From JAVVRI01 sp036654795 (GTDB taxonomy: Bacteria > Bacteroidota > Bacteroidia > Bacteroidales > Tannerellaceae): a stretch of DNA of 20,122 bases. The notes beneath the pieces are model-generated. The model saw only the letters and a program-made list of their open reading frames with translations, ran no database searches and was not told the DNA's origin. Below are positions 1 through 7,153 of the stretch, piece after piece; the stretch's first letter is position 1, and each line of letters opens with the position of its first letter. Location: contig JAVVRI010000034.1 in the NCBI GenBank assembly GCA_036654795.1, positions 1 through 20,122 of the forward strand, in the 5' to 3' direction. Made by a program: the position numbers and the translations under genes.

Positions 1-1
1 T

Positions 2-1417
2 GCAGTAAAATACACAACCGGGACCTATCGTTATCTGATTGCCCCGGAAAACCATATCATCATGACGGACTGCTACACGGATAATGCAGTTCCTGTACAC
101 GTAGGAGCCGAACAAGGACAGCTGTCTTCAGGGACGGCTACAGCCTCCAACCCACACTTCAAGCAAGTATGGCAGACAGCCTATGATGGTATCCGTCGTT
201 GCGACATCTACTTCGCCAATATTGGTCAGGTTACTATGGACGATAAAAAGAAAGAAGTACTGACAGGAGAGATCACATACCTCCGCGCCTTCTTTTATGC
301 CACACTAGTAAAGTACTTCGGCGGTGTTCCTATCCTTACACAAGCCCTGGAGCTGAACGAACCGATCCCTGCACGCAATACAGACGAAGAGGTCTATAAC
401 TTCATCGTCAAAGAACTTGATAAAGCAGCCGGTATGTTGCCACTTCAACGCACAGAACTCAGTGAAGTAGGACGTGCCACCAAAGGTGCTGCTCTTTCGC
501 TGAAGGCTAAAATGAGTAACTACTTCCATAAATATGATGTAGCAGCCAAAACAGCCAAAGAGGTGATGGACCTGGGTATATACGGATTGAATGACAACTA
601 CGAGAATCTGTTTCTGCCGGAATATGAGAACAACAAAGAAGTTATTTTCGACCGCCAGTATGTACAGAATGCTTATAACTCGACAATCGGTAGCTTGATC
701 GACCAATATTTCTCTCCGGTGATGATGGGCGGATGGGAAGCAATATCTCCTTCTCAGGACTTAGTGGATGCTTATCCTTGTAAAGACGGAAAATCAATCA
801 AAGAATCCAAACTCTATAACCCCGAGAAGCCGTTTGAGAACCGCGACCCGCGTCTGGCATTCTCTATTCTTTGGGACGGACAGAAGCTGGCAGGTAAGAC
901 ATACGAATCCAAAACAATGGGCGATGGTAATATTACCCGCACAGGCTATTGCATGCGTAAATACGTCAACCCGAAAAACGACGGAAACAACGACTATGGT
1001 TGGACCAACTTCATCTATATTCGCTATGCCGACATCCTGCTTACTTATGCCGAAGCACAAAACGAACTGACAGGTCCGGATGCTTCTGTTTATGCAGCAA
1101 TCAACCAGGTCCGCCAACGCCCGAGCGTAGAGCTGCCTCCTTTGGCTGCCGGTCTGAACAAAGACCAGATGCGCAACGCCATCCGCTTGGAAAGACGTTT
1201 GGAATTTACATTTGAAGGTATCCACCTGTTCGACACACGCAGTTGGAGAACAACAGAAGCCGATGTAAAGAAACCCGTCTATGGTAAAATAGTAAATGGC
1301 AAACACTTCCTGGTTGAGCAGCGCAGCTTCAATCCGGACAGAGATTATCTGTGGGCTATCCCATTGACAGAAATAGACTTGTCTAAGGGCACACTGACAC
1401 AGAACCCTAATTATTAA
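2..1417 (+). CDS. SusD/RagB-family outer-membrane nutrient-binding lipoprotein (5' partial)
   Basis: The reading frame is open from the window edge, so the gene starts upstream; the first visible Met (base 62) is internal. About 471 residues are seen, so the signal peptide and roughly the first 50-100 residues are missing. Family features visible: a helical repeat core (RCDIYFANIG, then LTGEITYLRAFFYATLVKYFGGVPIL, a hallmark SusD stretch broken here for length as LRAFFYATLVKYFGGVPIL), the later IRYADILLTYAEAQNEL segment, INQVRQRPSV, RLERRLEFTFEGIHLFD, and the C-terminal LWAIPLTEIDL ending in QNPNY. SusD proteins sit on the cell surface as lids over a SusC TonB-dependent transporter and bind glycans or peptides. 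The susC partner would lie just upstream, outside the window. Substrate cannot be inferred. Family assignment is very secure. Confidence 0.95.
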   Translation, partial: AVKYTTGTYRYLIAPENHIIMTDCYTDNAVPVHVGAEQGQLSSGTATASNPHFKQVWQTAYDGIRRCDIYFANIGQVTMDDKKKEVLTGEITYLRAFFYATLVKYFGGVPILTQALELNEPIPARNTDEEVYNFIVKELDKAAGMLPLQRTELSEVGRATKGAALSLKAKMSNYFHKYDVAAKTAKEVMDLGIYGLNDNYENLFLPEYENNKEVIFDRQYVQNAYNSTIGSLIDQYFSPVMMGGWEAISPSQDLVDAYPCKDGKSIKESKLYNPEKPFENRDPRLAFSILWDGQKLAGKTYESKTMGDGNITRTGYCMRKYVNPKNDGNNDYGWTNFIYIRYADILLTYAEAQNELTGPDASVYAAINQVRQRPSVELPPLAAGLNKDQMRNAIRLERRLEFTFEGIHLFDTRSWRTTEADVKKPVYGKIVNGKHFLVEQRSFNPDRDYLWAIPLTEIDLSKGTLTQNPNY

Positions 1418-1440
1418 TTATCTGTACAGGATACGGGGAA

Positions 1441-1473
1441 AGTCGGCGGAACAGATATTCCGCCGGCTTTTTT
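1441..1473 (+). terminator. Rho-independent terminator after the susD-like gene
   Basis: An 11-bp stem with one G-U pair (1441-1451 with 1458-1468), a 6-nt loop and a run of six T. It lies 24 bases after the susD stop codon. Its right arm and everything after it up to base 1513 is duplicated beyond the N gap. Confidence 0.88.
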
Positions 1474-1513
1474 ATGCAAACAATTCACAACTGCATTTTG
1501 TATCTCGCATATA
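1460..1513. repeat. 54-bp direct repeat, left copy
   Basis: This stretch, running from the right arm of the susD terminator through the -33 element of the next promoter, is identical to 1673-1726 on the other side of the N gap. The two copies part after base 1513/1726. See the right copy and the gap entry. Confidence 0.95.
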
Positions 1514-1526
1514 TTCACTACTTTTG
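1497..1526 (+). promoter_or_regulatory. Bacteroidetes-type promoter for the truncated lipoprotein gene
   Basis: A -33 TTTG (1497-1500) and a -7 TACTTTTG (1519-1526, fitting TAnnTTTG) are separated by 18 bases, close to the known Bacteroides sigma-ABfr spacing. The predicted transcript start is about 15-20 bases before the ATG at 1551. In the copy after the gap only the -33 element is kept; the sequence diverges before the -7 box. Confidence 0.65.
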
Positions 1527-1550
1527 ACATTACATACATAGTTACGCTTT

Positions 1551-1662
1551 ATGAACAAAAAACATCTATTCGTACTGCTGTTCGCGCTCCTTCTTGGAAC
1601 TGGCTGCAGCAAGCAAAAGCATTTCATTTCCGACGAAGCTTTCAGGGCTGAGGTGGAAAAAG
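1551..1662 (+). CDS. Lipoprotein, N-terminal fragment cut by the assembly gap
   Basis: An ATG at 1551 opens a frame of 37 codons that runs into the Ns. It encodes a clear lipoprotein signal: basic start (MNKKH), a Leu-rich hydrophobic core, and LGTGCSK with the acylated Cys at residue 19. The remaining mature residues (KQKHFISDEAFRAEVEK) resemble, from memory, the start of Bacteroidales transglutaminase-like lipoproteins, but the catalytic domain is not present here, so that is only a guess. A good promoter sits just upstream. The rest of the gene is not found on the other side of the gap, where a different region (the ars operon) follows. It is therefore a gap artefact or a replaced gene, not proof of a natural truncation. 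Confidence 0.7.
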
Positions 1663-1672
1663 NNNNNNNNNN
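1663..1672. other. Assembly gap (10 N)
   Basis: A run of exactly ten N, a placeholder length. The sequence right of the gap restarts with a copy of 54 bases already present about 200 bases to the left, so the two sides are not simply contiguous. Confidence 0.98.
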
Positions 1673-1726
1673 CCGCCGGCTTTTTTATGCAAACAATTCA
1701 CAACTGCATTTTGTATCTCGCATATA
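1673..1726. repeat. 54-bp direct repeat, right copy at the contig edge
   Basis: Identical to 1460-1513 and directly abutting the Ns, so the true repeat may be longer. A repeat of this length at a contig end is typical of a de Bruijn graph branch overlap. After 1726 the sequence is unrelated to the left side. Confidence 0.95.
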
Positions 1727-1801
1727 GTTTCTCCTGAATCTTCTTTTTTGTAGAATGACTTTTTTCCTCTTGTTTCTCCATTATTGGCTACAATTCCCTC
1801 T

Positions 1802-1815
1802 TCCCCGAAAGGGGA
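1802..1815 (-). terminator. Small hairpin downstream of the ars operon
   Basis: A 5-bp stem TCCCC/GGGGA closed by a GAAA loop lies about 55 bases after the ACR3 stop codon. No T-run follows on the minus strand, so it is a weak terminator candidate. Nothing else is recognised between 1727 and 1870. Confidence 0.25.
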
Positions 1816-1870
1816 TACTTGTAAAATCCCTTAAAAGCCGGAAGTATCGCCCAAATTGTTCCTGATTTAC

Positions 1871-2923
1871 TCATTCTTGTTTTGGTTTAGGAAACCAACC
1901 TCTTGTATTATTTGCTATTTTTACTAACATTAGCATTACCGGAACTTCAACCAATACACCTACAACGGTAGCCAATGCAGCACCGGATTGTAAACCGAAA
2001 AGCGAGATAGCCACAGCTACCGATAATTCAAAGAAATTACTTGCGCCAATCATTCCGGCAGGTGCAGCTACATTGTGAGGTAATTTCCACCATTTCGCCC
2101 AACCGTATGCAACGAAGAATATCAGAACCGTTTGTAGCACAAGCGGAACTGCAATTAATGCGATATGCAACGGATTGTTCAGTATTGTTTCCCCTTGAAA
2201 TGAAAACAGTATGATAAGCGTTAATAGTAATCCACCAACCGTGTAACTATCAAACTTGCGGACAAATACCGTATTAAAGTATTCTATTCCTTTTCGCCGG
2301 ATAACCATTATACGGGTTACTATTCCGGCAGAAAGAGGAATGACAACAAATAATACAACCGAGAGTATCAATGTGTCCCACGGGATAGAAACACCACCGA
2401 CACCCAATAAAAACGCAACGATAGGAGCGAAAGCAACCAATATTATTAAATCATTGACCGCTACCTGTACCAGTGTATAAGCAGCATCCCCTTTGGTTAA
2501 ATGACTCCATACAAATACCATCGCCGTACAGGGTGCAGCACCTAACAGGACTGCCCCAGCTAAATATTCTTCGGCTAATCCGGCAGGGATTAATGATTTG
2601 AAAATAACGTAGAAGAATAGATAAGCTATTCCAAACATGGTGAAAGGCTTTATAAGCCAATTTGTAATACAAGTAACTATAATCCCTTTCGGACGTTTGC
2701 CTACGTTCTTGATGCTCTGAAAATCTACTTTCAACATCATGGGATATATCATTAACCAAATCAGGATAGCCACAGGTATAGACACGTTAGCATATTCAAA
2801 TTTGCTCAATGTTTGCGGTATTGCCGGAAGATATTGTCCGATGGCTATCCCGATAACGATACACAAGGCTACCCAAATAGTCAGGTATCTTTCAAAAAAT
2901 CCAATTCCTTGTTTCTTTTCCAT
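1871..2923 (-). CDS. arsB: ACR3-family arsenite efflux permease
   Basis: The 350-residue inner-membrane carrier is the usual ACR3 length, with about ten hydrophobic segments across its whole length. Family hallmarks: FFERYLTIWVALCIVIGI near the N-terminus, the GAAPCTAMVFVWS motif with the essential Cys at residue 132, the VNDLIILVAFAP segment, and the conserved Glu at 326 in GVLVEVPVML. ACR3 carriers export arsenite (some also antimonite), driven by proton exchange, and can work without an ATPase. This is the last gene of the leftward arsR-arsD-arsA-acr3 operon, 116 bases after arsA. It is intact, unlike arsA, so efflux may persist. The name arsB is often applied to ACR3 genes but the protein is not homologous to the E. 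coli ArsB. No arsC reductase is present here. Confidence 0.93.
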   Translation of the reverse strand: MEKKQGIGFFERYLTIWVALCIVIGIAIGQYLPAIPQTLSKFEYANVSIPVAILIWLMIYPMMLKVDFQSIKNVGKRPKGIIVTCITNWLIKPFTMFGIAYLFFYVIFKSLIPAGLAEEYLAGAVLLGAAPCTAMVFVWSHLTKGDAAYTLVQVAVNDLIILVAFAPIVAFLLGVGGVSIPWDTLILSVVLFVVIPLSAGIVTRIMVIRRKGIEYFNTVFVRKFDSYTVGGLLLTLIILFSFQGETILNNPLHIALIAVPLVLQTVLIFFVAYGWAKWWKLPHNVAAPAGMIGASNFFELSVAVAISLFGLQSGAALATVVGVLVEVPVMLMLVKIANNTRGWFPKPKQE

Positions 2924-3039
2924 AATGACTGCCTTTTATTTTAATTGCGGTTTTAACTCTTGCAGGTAAAAATCATAGAAACGCATTCTTATTTCATCCC
3001 GTACCCGAAGAAATTCACTATTTATAAACATCGGTGTTC

Positions 3040-4752
3040 TTATAAGTTTTTCCATTCAATCAGGGCAGTATTGCCCTTTGACAATTCTTCTACTTTCTTA
3101 ATCCAAGTCAATTCACTTTGCGCTTTTGCTTGCAAAAATGAATTTGCAGTATTTGTCAATGACAAACAGGCATTTACTACCCACCATTTGTTGTTAATCC
3201 CGGCACGTTGCAAATCCATTTGTAGGCGTTCTGCTTCAAATACAGGTGTTGCTTCGGGTAAAGTGACAATTACTACTTCCGTTTCTTGTGGATTGCGCAA
3301 ACGGGGTAATAAATTGGCTACTGCTCCGGTTACTTCTCCCTGTGTACGTTCTACTTCTTTGTGATAGCTTTGGGTAGCATCCAAAAGCAACAAAGTATGT
3401 CCTGTTGGTGCAGTATCAATCACTACGATTTCATTCTCCGCTTTATTTACAATTTCAGCAAAAGCCTTAAATACGGCGATTTCTTGCGTACATGGCGAAC
3501 GTAAATCTTCCTCTATATATTCCATATCTTCGGCAGTCATGGTTTCGGCAGCTTTGCTACGAACTTCATTTTTGTATTTTTCCAATACTTCCGCTTCGTC
3601 TATATGGCTTACTGTAATACCTGATTTGATGGCAAAATCATAGTTCAGGTGATTTGCCGGGTCAGTAGTGGTAAGATGAACCTTTGCACCGAGCTTTGTT
3701 AATTTCAAGGCTATTTCTGTTGCTAAGGTCGTTTTTCCTACACCCCCTTTTCCCATTGTGAACACTACTCGTTTACCCGAAGTATAGAGGTCGTTTACCA
3801 GTTCATCTATACTTTTAGCATCGGTTATCGGCTGATAACGAATTTCATTCGTAATACTATCACTGTATAGCATACGGCGGATATTGGCAATATTTGATAA
3901 ATTGTAAGAACGCAAAGGAACGCTATACATGGGATATTCAGATAATGCAATAGGCATACTTTGTAACGCCTTTTGCTGCCTGTCATGCAGTTGCCAGGAA
4001 ACATTGTCTGCTTCATCTAATTGCTGTAAAACACCATTTATCACCAATAGCTGATTTTTAATTCCCAATAGTTGTAATTCATGTGAAGAACGGGCAGCTT
4101 CTTTCAACGGTGCTATTTCAGGACGGCTTACCAATACTAACCGGGTTGCGCTTGTATCAGACAATGTGTCAACCGCCTGCTTATAGATACCTTTCCTTTC
4201 TTCCAAGCCTGATAATTGTCCTAAACAGGATGCGCCATGTGTGCTTTCACTAATGAACGTACTCCATGCCGATGGAAGCTGCAACATTCGCAATGTGTGT
4301 CCGGTTGGTGCTGTATCGAAAATAATGTGGTCGTACTCCTTTGCTTTATCAGCATCGGTGATAAAGTCTGAAAACTCATTAAACGCCGCAATTTCAACCG
4401 TACAAGAGCCTGAAAGTTGTTCTTCCATATTTTGAATAACACTTTCAGGTAATTGTCCCCTAAAAGGTGCAATCACACTTTCCCTGTACTCTGCTGCTGC
4501 CTGTTCAGGGTCAAGGTTTACCACCGTCAGCCCCGGTACTTCCGAAATAGCCGTACCGTGTCCGTTCAGGGGCTGATTAAAAACATCTTACAGGTTAGAA
4601 GCCGGGTCTGTACTGATAAGAAGAATTTTCTCTCCCTTATCGGCCAAACCTACTGCCGTAGCGCAAGCAATAGAAGTTTTTCCTACTCCACCTTTACCTG
4701 TAAAGAATAGGTATTTTGTCAATTCTATATCTGATAAATTAAAGGCTTTCAT
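3040..4752 (-). pseudogene. arsA: arsA, arsenite-stimulated ATPase, interrupted by TAA at codon 55
   Basis: Read from the ATG at 4752, the frame encodes MKAFNLSDIELTKYLFF, then the first P-loop GKGGVGKT (residues 19-26) and STDPASNL, and meets TAA at codon 55 (bases 4588-4590). The same frame then continues without a break to the stop at 3040, for 570 codons, the normal ArsA length. The rest is fully conserved: two DTAPTGHT motifs, the second GKGGVGKT (about 334-341), and the three metalloid-binding cysteines at 117, 176 and 421, matching Cys113, 172 and 422 of the E. coli protein. ArsA normally energises arsenite export and takes arsenite from ArsD. With the stop, any restart at GTG 4524 would lack the first P-loop. 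Either a recent nonsense mutation or a base-call error; the intact remainder argues that it is recent. Confidence 0.88.
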
Positions 4753-4782
4753 TTTACTATCTATTAATTTGTTGAATAATTA

Positions 4783-5106
4783 TTAAGCGGGCATTAAGTC
4801 TAAAGTTACTCCCGTCCATTCACTCATTTGTTTAGTGGTGGGATATGTCTTAGATACTGTAATTTCACCATCTACCAACGTGATAGGTAGTGCTTCTGCA
4901 CCATTCTTTTGAAGATACTCGTTTACTGTCTTGTTACTTACATAAACTTGTGGCTCATCCCGTAAATTATGGCGGGTAACAATAACACCCTGTCTTTTCA
5001 ATGTTTCAACAACAACGGCTATCCTCATTAATTCAGGATTGATATTCGTTCCACACAGACCCGTAGGGCAACACATTGCCGGGTCAAAAATTTCTATCTT
5101 TTTCAT
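4783..5106 (-). CDS. arsD: ArsD arsenite metallochaperone
   Basis: The 107-residue cytoplasmic protein has the ArsD start MKKIEIFDPAMCCPTGLCG, with the arsenite-binding cysteines at 12, 13 and 18 and a thioredoxin-like fold expected. ArsD carries arsenite to ArsA and is also a weak repressor of ars operons. Compared with the 120-residue R773 plasmid ArsD it is shorter at the C-terminus and lacks the extra Cys pairs near 112-113 and 119-120, which are known not to be needed for the chaperone role. It lies 30 bases before arsA and 170 bases after arsR, with an operator-like palindrome in that gap. Its partner ArsA is broken here. Confidence 0.94.
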   Translation of the reverse strand: MKKIEIFDPAMCCPTGLCGTNINPELMRIAVVVETLKRQGVIVTRHNLRDEPQVYVSNKTVNEYLQKNGAEALPITLVDGEITVSKTYPTTKQMSEWTGVTLDLMPA

Positions 5107-5233
5107 ATTGTCTTTTGTTTTTAATTAATATACTGTTTTATTCTTCGAACCATTGCCACAGGAATTTAAAACGATTGTTGCACTCATATACTCCATGATT
5201 TTTATTCAATTATAAAGTTAATGCACTAATCGT

Positions 5234-5253
5234 AATTCGTAGAATCACGAACG
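5234..5253 (-). promoter_or_regulatory. Probable second ArsR operator, between arsR and arsD
   Basis: TTCG (5236-5239), eight bases, CGAA (5248-5251): the same half-sites and spacing as the palindrome upstream of arsR (5631-5648). It sits about 130 bases before the arsD start. No clear TAnnTTTG element is seen next to it, so it could control an internal promoter or block elongation. Confidence 0.5.
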
Positions 5254-5276
5254 TTATTTCCAAAAAAAAGGTGCTG

Positions 5277-5603
5277 TTATCCACAGCACGATGTACCCGT
5301 ACATTTACAATCACCCAAAAATGCAGCAAATAATTTACGGGCAAGTTCCCAATTTTCTCGGTTGATACAATACCGAACTTTTGGTGTTTCTATTTCCCCC
5401 TGAATTAACCCTGCATCTTTCAGTTCTTTTAAATGCTGCGAAACGGTTGCTTTAGCAATGGGTAATACTTCGTGAATATCTCCGAAGAAACAACTATCTT
5501 GTTTAGCTAAGAAACTAAGAATTGCCATCCGTGCCGGATGCCCCATCGCTTTAGCAAAACGAGCTATCTGTTCCTGTTCCTCTGTGTACTGCTTAGTTTT
5601 CAC
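5277..5603 (-). CDS. arsR: ArsR-family arsenite-responsive repressor
   Basis: The 108-residue protein has the ArsR winged-helix fold: FAKAMGHPARMAILSFL (helices 1-2), then the recognition helix region IAKATVSQHLKELKDAGLI (about 49-67) and a wing around VRYCIN. The start is GTG at 5603, chosen because AGGAG sits eight bases upstream and the frame gives the expected N-terminus. Cysteines are found at 38, 79, 99, 101, 106 and 107; the C-terminal CKCTGTSCCG cluster is a likely arsenite site, as in the Acidithiobacillus ArsR type, rather than the ELCVCDL site of plasmid R773. It heads the leftward ars operon, and its promoter contains a palindrome that it probably binds. Loss of binding on arsenite would induce the operon. 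Confidence 0.93.
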   Translation of the reverse strand: MKTKQYTEEQEQIARFAKAMGHPARMAILSFLAKQDSCFFGDIHEVLPIAKATVSQHLKELKDAGLIQGEIETPKVRYCINRENWELARKLFAAFLGDCKCTGTSCCG

Positions 5604-5630
5604 TTTTATATCTCCTTTTTTTTATTTGTT

Positions 5631-5666
5631 GTTCGCAAAAATACGAACTGTCTTTAGATTAGCAAA
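5631..5666 (-). promoter_or_regulatory. arsR promoter with embedded operator
   Basis: On the minus strand a -33 TTTG (5663-5666) and a -7 TATTTTTG (5636-5643) are separated by 19 bases, a near-ideal Bacteroides promoter. The -7 box is exactly the 8-base spacer of the palindrome GTTCG-N8-CGAAC (5631-5648). A repressor on this site would cover the -7 element, so autoregulation by ArsR is a strong inference. Confidence 0.75.
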
Positions 5667-5771
5667 ACAAAATAGATGATATTTTTCGGATTTTATGGCT
5701 ACTTTTGTTCATACAAGAGATACTTGAATTGATTTGTTTTGTATTACTAATTTAGGTGAATCTTGGAACAT

Positions 5772-5814
5772 ATCCAACCCCTTGAGAATGATATTTATTC
5801 TCAAGGGGTTGGAT
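5772..5814 (-). terminator. Strong hairpin after the permease operon
   Basis: A perfect 18-bp inverted repeat (5772-5789 with 5797-5814) with a 7-nt loop lies 35 bases after the stop of the second permease gene. It most likely ends that leftward transcript and separates it from the ars promoter. No long T-run follows on either strand. Confidence 0.65.
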
Positions 5815-5848
5815 TTATGAAATATTAATTAGTTGCGGATTTAAGGTT

Positions 5849-7138
5849 TTACTCATTATGCAGCGCATCCGTTGGCTTCATCTTTGCCGCTTTGGTAGCG
5901 GGAAACCAGATGGCTGCTACAACAGTCACGGCCAGCAGCAACCAGGTTAGGCCGTTGGTCAGGATGAAACGCAAACCCATACGATCCGGCAAGTAGCTGA
6001 GCGTATTGTCGTCGTATCGTCCCATCGTATCAATCAGGCCGGCCTGTATAAACTGAACTTCAATCAACAGAGCGGGCAGCATGGCGGCAGTTAACAGGCA
6101 GAGCCCCTCCACAAACAACATCCTGCGTATGCTTGAACGGGAAGCTCCCATTGCCATTCGTAAGCCTATCTCTTCCCGCCGCATACGTATCCGATACCAA
6201 AACGTACCCATCACACACAGTAGGATATTCACCAGAAAGAATAGTAGCATAGCGGTACGTACACGTACATCCCTGGTCTGTCCGAACCTATTATCCGTGT
6301 CGGCGGTTATTTGGTTGTATGACTTTACGCTTTTCAAATAGAAATTGCCGATTCTTAGTTCACTAATCATTTGCTCATTGAAATTTAGAAGGAATTGCTC
6401 ATCCGACCTCGTTGCTTTGCTTCGGACAGCGATGCACATCTGGGATATATTTCTGAAGGTAGCTCGCCGGGGCGTGTAGTAGACATTGAGATAGCGTAAG
6501 TAATCAAAGCGTTTGATGTCTCCTATTACCCCTTTTATGATCAATTGATCTTTTCCGTCTTGCGTTTCAATTTGCTGCCCGATGGCATGAGTTGTGGGAA
6601 ACAGACTCGTTTCTACCAGCCGACCGACCACAACGGCTTTCGGATCATCCCAATCGAAGTCGTGCACCGAAACCGGCTTGCCATCCGGATAAACATATCC
6701 GAACACCCGGAAATAATCCTCTCTGGGATCGAACGACAGGTTCATGCCATTGGCTGTGCGCGACGTATCCTCCACGCTACGATACGTATTCCCCATATAA
6801 CCGCCACCACCCGGAGAAGCGAATTGGGAGAAGACTGCCAATGCCTCCACCTCTTCGCTCTGCCGGATGCGATCGAGCAGGCGGCTATAGTTGGCTTCGA
6901 GGGCAATCGAGTCGCTTTCGCCCGGTTGATACTCCGGATGATCCTCTGGCAGCAAGGCAACGTCCACCTGCCAAGTATGATCGAGGTCGCGACTGGAGGA
7001 CATACTTTTATTATATCCCAACACAAAGAAATAGTCCACCATATACCAAAGTAGGCAAAAGATCAGCAACAACTCTATAAAAATCCAACTGTTACTACGA
7101 CTACGATTCCACAGTTGTTTCAATATCATTCGTATCAT
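5849..7138 (-). CDS. FtsX/MacB-type ABC transporter permease (second of pair)
   Basis: A 429-residue inner-membrane protein with the MacB layout: one N-terminal membrane segment (about 18-40), a large periplasmic domain (about 41-295) and three C-terminal segments in an FtsX domain. The coupling-helix signature RREEIGLRMAMGASRSSIRRM follows the second segment, and the protein ends in the typical AAKMKPTDALHNE. MacB-type transporters do not move substrates through the membrane but transmit mechanical force to periplasmic partners (export of peptides, lipids or lipoproteins, or signalling). It starts 15 bases after the preceding permease gene, so the two are co-transcribed and may form a heterodimer. 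No ATPase, adaptor or TolC gene is present. Substrate unknown. Confidence 0.88.
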   Translation of the reverse strand: MIRMILKQLWNRSRSNSWIFIELLLIFCLLWYMVDYFFVLGYNKSMSSSRDLDHTWQVDVALLPEDHPEYQPGESDSIALEANYSRLLDRIRQSEEVEALAVFSQFASPGGGGYMGNTYRSVEDTSRTANGMNLSFDPREDYFRVFGYVYPDGKPVSVHDFDWDDPKAVVVGRLVETSLFPTTHAIGQQIETQDGKDQLIIKGVIGDIKRFDYLRYLNVYYTPRRATFRNISQMCIAVRSKATRSDEQFLLNFNEQMISELRIGNFYLKSVKSYNQITADTDNRFGQTRDVRVRTAMLLFFLVNILLCVMGTFWYRIRMRREEIGLRMAMGASRSSIRRMLFVEGLCLLTAAMLPALLIEVQFIQAGLIDTMGRYDDNTLSYLPDRMGLRFILTNGLTWLLLAVTVVAAIWFPATKAAKMKPTDALHNE

Positions 7139-7153
7139 ATATATATACCTCCT

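Noticed and set aside
1460..1726. Attachment-site direct repeat flanking a mobile element
   Set aside because: The second copy directly abuts the gap and encloses only 150 bases plus Ns; no integrase is seen. An assembly branch explains it better, though an insertion edge cannot be excluded.
3040..4524. A 494-codon frame starting at GTG 4524 as a complete arsA gene
   Set aside because: The same frame extends upstream through a perfect ArsA N-terminus to ATG 4752, broken only by one TAA. The GTG codon is an internal Val (LTVVNLDPEQ).
5700..5707. TACTTTTG on the plus strand, a possible rightward promoter
   Set aside because: No -33 TTTG at the right distance, no rightward gene follows, and a strong hairpin stands at 5772. 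It may be chance in AT-rich DNA.
6545..7080. Long rightward open frames opposite the permease gene
   Set aside because: Low-complexity basic translations with no family features, lying wholly antisense to a well-supported FtsX permease.
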